DNA of 64,000 nt from Bacteroidota bacterium (GTDB lineage Bacteria; Bacteroidota; Bacteroidia; 2-12-FULL-35-15): positions 120,761 through 184,760 of the forward strand of contig SXIH01000062.1 in the NCBI GenBank assembly GCA_005772895.1, written 5' to 3'. Shown piece by piece: positions 59,402 to 64,000 of the stretch. A program made the translations under genes and the position numbers. Numbering within the stretch: position 1 is the stretch's first letter; each line of letters starts with the position of its first letter. The notes below the pieces were generated by a model. The model saw only the letters and a program-made list of their open reading frames with translations. It did no database searches and was not told the origin of the DNA.

Positions 59402-59842
59402 ATGGACTACATTGTACTCGCTTACAGCATCTATCTGCCAATAGCAGTTGCGCTGACCATTTGGGTGGCTCGCACCCTTCACAATAACGGAAAAGTTTTT
59501 TTAGTGGATATTTTTCACGGACAAAATGAGCTGGCCGTTTCAGTAAACAAACTTTTACAAGTTGGATTTTATTTAATCAGCTTAGGATTTGCAATTATTA
59601 AATTGGAAATTGTACCAGGTTGGAAATACGATCAGGTAACCGGACAAAATGTTCAAGAACAAATTAACAACACACAAAGCATGATAGAAGTTTTAAGCTA
59701 TAAGTTGGGTTCTTTTATTTTAATTTTAGGAATGATGTTGTTCATTAACTTGTTTCTTTTGCTAATTTTAAGAAGCGGTTCAAAACCAAGAACACAAACA
59801 ACTTATATTCCACCAAAAGATTTAGCGATTAAAGGAGTATAA
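59402..59842 (+). CDS. Small integral membrane protein (paralogue B)
   Basis: Same architecture as the 59027 ORF. Confidence 0.7.
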   Translation: MDYIVLAYSIYLPIAVALTIWVARTLHNNGKVFLVDIFHGQNELAVSVNKLLQVGFYLISLGFAIIKLEIVPGWKYDQVTGQNVQEQINNTQSMIEVLSYKLGSFILILGMMLFINLFLLLILRSGSKPRTQTTYIPPKDLAIKGV

Positions 59843-59844
59843 AA

Positions 59845-60765
59845 ATGCAAATAAACAAACTCATTTTGGCTGGAGGAACAGGATTTCTCGGTCAAGCAAT
59901 CATCGATAGATTCAGCAAACAAGGAGCTCAAATTATTGTGTTCACAAGAGGGGGAAATCGAAAAATTGGAAATACAAACTACATTCATTGGGATGGGAAA
60001 ACATTTGGTGAATGGACAAAAGAATTGGAAGGCGCAGATGTATTGATTAATCTCACAGGAAAAAGTGTAGATTGCAGATACAATGAAAAAAACAAAGCAG
60101 AAATTATTTCTTCTAGAGTAGATGCAACAAAAATTTTAGGGGAAGCGATTAATAAAACAAACAATCCACCTAAAGTTTGGTTGAATTCCGCCTCCGCAAC
60201 AATCTATCGTCATGCAGAAGATAAGCCGATGGACGAATTCACCGGAGAAATTGGAGAGGGATTTTCGGTAGGAGTTTGTAAAGTATGGGAAAAAGCATTT
60301 AATGAAATCAACAATCCAAAAACCAGAAAAATTATTATGCGTATTTCTATGGTTATGGGAAAAGGTGGTGGTGTATTGCCAGTTATGACTAAATTAGTAA
60401 AAGCCGGCTTGGGTGGAAAAATGGGAAACGGAAAACAATTTATCAGCTGGATACACGAAGAAGATTTTTTAAATGCAATGGAATTTTTAATTCAAAACGA
60501 GCAAGCAACAGGGGCTTATAATTTTGCTGCACCAGGGCCCATTCCAAACAAAGAGTTTATGGCGTTAATGCGAAAACAATTAAATGTTAATATTGGGTTG
60601 CCTGCAATGAAATGGATGTTAGAGATAGGAGCGTTTTTTATTAAAACCGAAACCGAACTTATTTTAAAAAGCAGAAGAGTTGTTCCAACAAAATTATTAA
60701 AAGAAGGATTTGTTTTTAAATTTCCAACAGTTGAACAAACATTAATAAGTTTGTGTGATGCCTGA
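59845..60765 (+). CDS. TIGR01777-type NAD(P)-binding epimerase (YfcH/SulA-like)
   Basis: LAGGTGFLGQAIIDRF, VLINLTGKSVDCRYNEKNKAEIISSRVDATKIL, SASATIYRH, RISMVMGKGGGVLPVM. Confidence 0.92.
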   Translation: MQINKLILAGGTGFLGQAIIDRFSKQGAQIIVFTRGGNRKIGNTNYIHWDGKTFGEWTKELEGADVLINLTGKSVDCRYNEKNKAEIISSRVDATKILGEAINKTNNPPKVWLNSASATIYRHAEDKPMDEFTGEIGEGFSVGVCKVWEKAFNEINNPKTRKIIMRISMVMGKGGGVLPVMTKLVKAGLGGKMGNGKQFISWIHEEDFLNAMEFLIQNEQATGAYNFAAPGPIPNKEFMALMRKQLNVNIGLPAMKWMLEIGAFFIKTETELILKSRRVVPTKLLKEGFVFKFPTVEQTLISLCDA

Positions 60766-61234
60766 AATAATATTGACAACAATTATAAAAGCTCCCATTA
60801 AACGCTGTTTCGATTTAGCAAGAAGCATTGATTTGCATTTGCATACGTCATCAAAAACAAAAGAGGAAGTAATTGCTGGAGTGAGATCCGGGTTGATTAA
60901 TAAAGGCGAAACAGTTACTTGGAAAGCAAAACATTTTTGGATTACTCAAACACTTTCTTCCGAAATTTCAGAAATGAATTCTCCTTTTATGTTTGAAGAT
61001 AGGATGTTGGATGGGGCGTTTAAAAAGATTCAGCATCAGCATCTTTTTGAAGATGAAAACGGGAAAACTATAATGAAAGATATTTTTGTTTTCGAATCAC
61101 CTTTTGGAATTTACGGGAGACTATTTAATTTTTTAGTTCTTACAAATTATATGAGACGTTTTTTGCAGGAAAGAAATCAAATAATAAAAAGAGTTGCTGA
61201 ATCGGAGGAGTGGAAAAAATATTTACAAGAATGA
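60758..61234 (+). CDS. SRPBCC family protein (START/Bet v1-like)
   Basis: TIIKAPIKRCFDLARSIDLH...GETVTWKAKHFWITQTLSSEISEM; overlaps epimerase stop. Confidence 0.82.
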   Translation: MPEIILTTIIKAPIKRCFDLARSIDLHLHTSSKTKEEVIAGVRSGLINKGETVTWKAKHFWITQTLSSEISEMNSPFMFEDRMLDGAFKKIQHQHLFEDENGKTIMKDIFVFESPFGIYGRLFNFLVLTNYMRRFLQERNQIIKRVAESEEWKKYLQE

Positions 61235-61923
61235 GTGTTTTTTTAACAGCTGAATGGAATTACCTTATCAACATTACTTATGCGGTTGACCCCAAAGTTT
61301 TGTTGCCTCATCTTCCAAAAGGGTTGAGTCTGGATATTATTGATGGAAAAGCATTTGTGAGTTTTGTTGCTTTCGAATTCAACGATGTAAAAGTAAAAGG
61401 ATTCCGAATTCCATTTCACAGAAAATTTCCGGAAATCAACTTGCGTTTTTATGTGAACAAAAATGGAAAACGAGGGGTTGTTTTTATCAAAGAATATGTG
61501 CCGAAATATTTTGTTGCACTCATTGCAAATAAAATTTATAACGAACCATATTCCGCAATTAAGATGAATTACAGCATTCAAGAAGCAGAAAACGGATTAA
61601 GTGTGAAACATTCGTTTTGTATAAACGATAAGTGGTTTAACATTTCGGTAACAGGTGAAAATAAACTGTATACTCCCGGAAAGGATAGCATAGAACACTT
61701 TTTTAAAGAACACGAAATAGGATTTGGGAAAGACAAAAGCGAAAACACCATAGAATACAAAGTGGAGCATCCCATCTGGGAAATATATCCGGTTAAAAAT
61801 ATTGAATCAACAATTTGTTTTGAAAAAATTTACGGAAAAAAATGGGCTTTTTTAGATTCGGAAAAGCCACACAATGTTTTGCTTGCAAAAGGGTCAAAAA
61901 TAAAAGTATTCGATAAAAGCTAA
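61231..61923 (+). CDS. DUF2071 (YqjF-like) family protein
   Basis: FLTAEWNYLINITYAVDPKVLLPHLPKGLSLDIIDGKAFVSFVAFEF...EINLRFYV. Confidence 0.8.
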   Translation: MSVFLTAEWNYLINITYAVDPKVLLPHLPKGLSLDIIDGKAFVSFVAFEFNDVKVKGFRIPFHRKFPEINLRFYVNKNGKRGVVFIKEYVPKYFVALIANKIYNEPYSAIKMNYSIQEAENGLSVKHSFCINDKWFNISVTGENKLYTPGKDSIEHFFKEHEIGFGKDKSENTIEYKVEHPIWEIYPVKNIESTICFEKIYGKKWAFLDSEKPHNVLLAKGSKIKVFDKS

Positions 61924-62820
61924 TTAGACTTTCTCCGCCTTTTTTTCCAAATACTTTTCGTACAATAAATGTACTATTCCATCAGAAAGTCCAATTTGAG
62001 GAACAAGCACTTTTTCTATTTCCGCTTTTTTGAGAACACTAAGTAAAATTTTTGAAGCAGGAATAATCACATCGGCACGATCGGGATTCAAACCAAATAC
62101 TTGCATCCGTTCTTCATATGTATAAGATTCTAATACTTCATATAGGTTTTTAATCTTTAAAGTCGAAATAGTTTTGTTTGGTTTTCTACCAATCATTTTA
62201 AAAAGCTTGTTAATGTTTCCACCCGAGCCAATAGCAATAAGCGGCTTATATCCATCCGTTTGCTCTTTTACCCAATTTTTAAAATAACCCCAATATTCTT
62301 TGTCAATTTGTTCGTGCAACATTCGGATTGTTCCAATATTGAATGATTGAGAAACGACAACTTTATTTTTTGAAAACAAAGTAATTTCTGTACTGCCTCC
62401 ACCAATATCAACATACAAATAATTATTTGCCTTGTCTAAATGTTCTTCAATGTGATTTGAAAAAATAATATCAGCTTCTGTTTTCCCATCTATAATTTCA
62501 ATTTTTATTCCAGCTTCTTTTCTTACACGGGTAACAACATCATAGCCGTTTTCTGCATCGCGCATAGCAGCCGTTGCGCAAGCACGATAATCAACCGCAT
62601 CATAAACATCAATCAAATATTTAAATGCTTTCATTGCAGTAACTAGTTTGTCTGCTTTTTTTGTTGAAATTTTTTTGTTGAGAAACGAGTCTTCTCCCAA
62701 GCGAATTGGCACACGAATTAATTCCGCTTTTTTGTAATACGTCTTGCCTTTGTCTTCATAAACATTACAAAACAATAAACGAACGGCATTTGAACCTATG
62801 TCGATGGCTGCGAATTTCAA
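61924..62820 (-). CDS. ppx: Ppx/GppA family exopolyphosphatase
   Basis: MKFAAIDIGSNAVRLLFCNV, ATAAMRDAENG, YVDIGGGSTEITLF. Confidence 0.92.
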   Translation of the reverse strand: MKFAAIDIGSNAVRLLFCNVYEDKGKTYYKKAELIRVPIRLGEDSFLNKKISTKKADKLVTAMKAFKYLIDVYDAVDYRACATAAMRDAENGYDVVTRVRKEAGIKIEIIDGKTEADIIFSNHIEEHLDKANNYLYVDIGGGSTEITLFSKNKVVVSQSFNIGTIRMLHEQIDKEYWGYFKNWVKEQTDGYKPLIAIGSGGNINKLFKMIGRKPNKTISTLKIKNLYEVLESYTYEERMQVFGLNPDRADVIIPASKILLSVLKKAEIEKVLVPQIGLSDGIVHLLYEKYLEKKAEKV

Positions 62821-62821
62821 A

Positions 62822-64000
62822 TTATTTTATTCTAGATTTTAATACTTGAACCATTTTTTCCTGTGCACGCACTTTTACTTTTTCATCCGTTTTCCGATAC
62901 TCATTATTTTGTGTGCTTCCCAACATTCGCGCTTTTGTATTGTCTGCCCAAAGCGTATCCATAATATTTTTTAACTGTTTTTGAATAGCAGAATCATAAA
63001 TGGGAACGGCAACTTCAGAGCGATGATCTAAATTTCTTGTCATCCAATCTGCCGAAGATATAAAGTATTTCTCATGTCCTTTGTTATGAAATATGAACAC
63101 TCTGCTATGTTCTAAATATTTATCCACAATACTTATTGCTTCTATATTTTCGCTTAAGCCCTTTATTCCTGCTACCAGAGAGCAGATTCCCCGAACAATT
63201 AATTTTATTTCCACTCCTTCCGAACTTGCCTCATACAATTTATAAATCATTTGTGGATCAACTAAATTATTCAGTTTCAAAAAAATAGATGCGGGCTTGT
63301 TTGCACGTGCATGTTGAATTTCTTTGTTGATAAGTTGATACAATCGTTTCCGCATATAAAAAGGAGAAACTAACAAATGTTTGTAGCTCCCACCTTTATA
63401 ATTATCCGAATAAAAATTAAAAACCCTTTCAACCTCTTCTGTTATTTGACTATCAGATGTAAGCAGTGTATGGTCGGTATAAACTCGTGCCGTATCACCA
63501 TTAAAGTTTCCTGTTCCGATATGTGCATACTGATTTATTGTTCCGGATTCTTTTCTGGTGATTAAAAACATTTTTGAATGTATCTTCAATCCAGGCACAC
63601 CATAAATTACATTTGCGCCTTCTTCTTTAAGTTTATCCGACCAATAAATATTTGCTTCTTCATCAAACCGTGCCTGCAACTCAATTACTGCTGTAACTGT
63701 TTTCCCATTTTTTAGTGCATTTATTAATGCTTGCACAATACTTGAATTTTTTGCAACACGATACAAAGTAATTTTAATGCTTTGCACTTTCGGGTCGATA
63801 GACGCCTCTCTTAAAAAGTCGATGATGTGATCAAACGACTGATATGGATAAGTAAGCAAAACGTCTTTCTTCTTAATAACTTTAATTAATGAAGTCTGAT
63901 CTTTAAAGTCGGGATGCTTTAGAGGTTTTATTTTTTTATAACTCAAATCGGGATGACCTACATTCGGAAATGAAATAAAATCTTTAAAATTGTGATATCG
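62822..64000 (-). CDS. ppk1: Polyphosphate kinase 1 (partial, runs off window end)
   Basis: YPYQSFDHIIDFLREAS, KITLYRVAKNSSIVQALINALKNGKTVTAVIELQARFDEEANI, KIHSKMFLI, GTGNFNGDTARVYTD, SSADWMTRNLDHRSE. Frame stays open from 63946 to 64000, so the listed start is not the true one. Confidence 0.95.
   Translation of the reverse strand, partial: RYHNFKDFISFPNVGHPDLSYKKIKPLKHPDFKDQTSLIKVIKKKDVLLTYPYQSFDHIIDFLREASIDPKVQSIKITLYRVAKNSSIVQALINALKNGKTVTAVIELQARFDEEANIYWSDKLKEEGANVIYGVPGLKIHSKMFLITRKESGTINQYAHIGTGNFNGDTARVYTDHTLLTSDSQITEEVERVFNFYSDNYKGGSYKHLLVSPFYMRKRLYQLINKEIQHARANKPASIFLKLNNLVDPQMIYKLYEASSEGVEIKLIVRGICSLVAGIKGLSENIEAISIVDKYLEHSRVFIFHNKGHEKYFISSADWMTRNLDHRSEVAVPIYDSAIQKQLKNIMDTLWADNTKARMLGSTQNNEYRKTDEKVKVRAQEKMVQVLKSRIK

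Noticed and set aside
63946-63946. Start codon of ppk at 63946
   Set aside because: It is an internal TTG; the frame continues upstream with PPK-like sequence (NFKDFISFPNVGHPDLSYKKIKPLKHPDF) to the window edge.

Overview
This 64-kb window looks like chromosomal DNA from a Bacteroidota (Flavobacteriales-like) organism. The lineage is inferred from type IX secretion (T9SS) and gliding-type genes, CHU_C-type C-termini, PorP/SprF proteins and TTTG-N18/19-TAnnTTTG promoters. Housekeeping genes include lutB (partial), rpiB, nadA, mnmG, gatA, tatA, dut, rnr, and ppx plus ppk (partial). There are two T9SS modules, each with a giant PKD/CHU_C adhesin, a PorP/SprF protein and a PD40/OmpA protein. A third CHU_C locus (53.2-58.3 kb) is preceded by an ECF sigma factor and a putative membrane-tethered, anti-sigma-like PKD-CHU_C protein. 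The main leads are: (1) four perfect 14-bp parS-like palindromes in 1.16 kb just downstream of mnmG, with a DnaA-box-like, AT-rich intergenic region (candidate oriC) 3 kb away; (2) the sigma / anti-sigma-like-CHU_C / giant CHU_C cassette; (3) a GbsR/MarR operon with two matching TTTCA-N8-TGAAA operator candidates; (4) nested palindromic repeats, including an 'empty' and an 'occupied' copy of the same element in this window; (5) degenerate short-unit repeats between genes and, in frame, inside rnr; (6) a secreted transglutaminase-like/T9SS cassette; (7) an intergenic relic of a CHU-type repeat domain. I found no tRNA, rRNA, CRISPR array or transposase gene. All family calls come from reading the sequences, without database searches.
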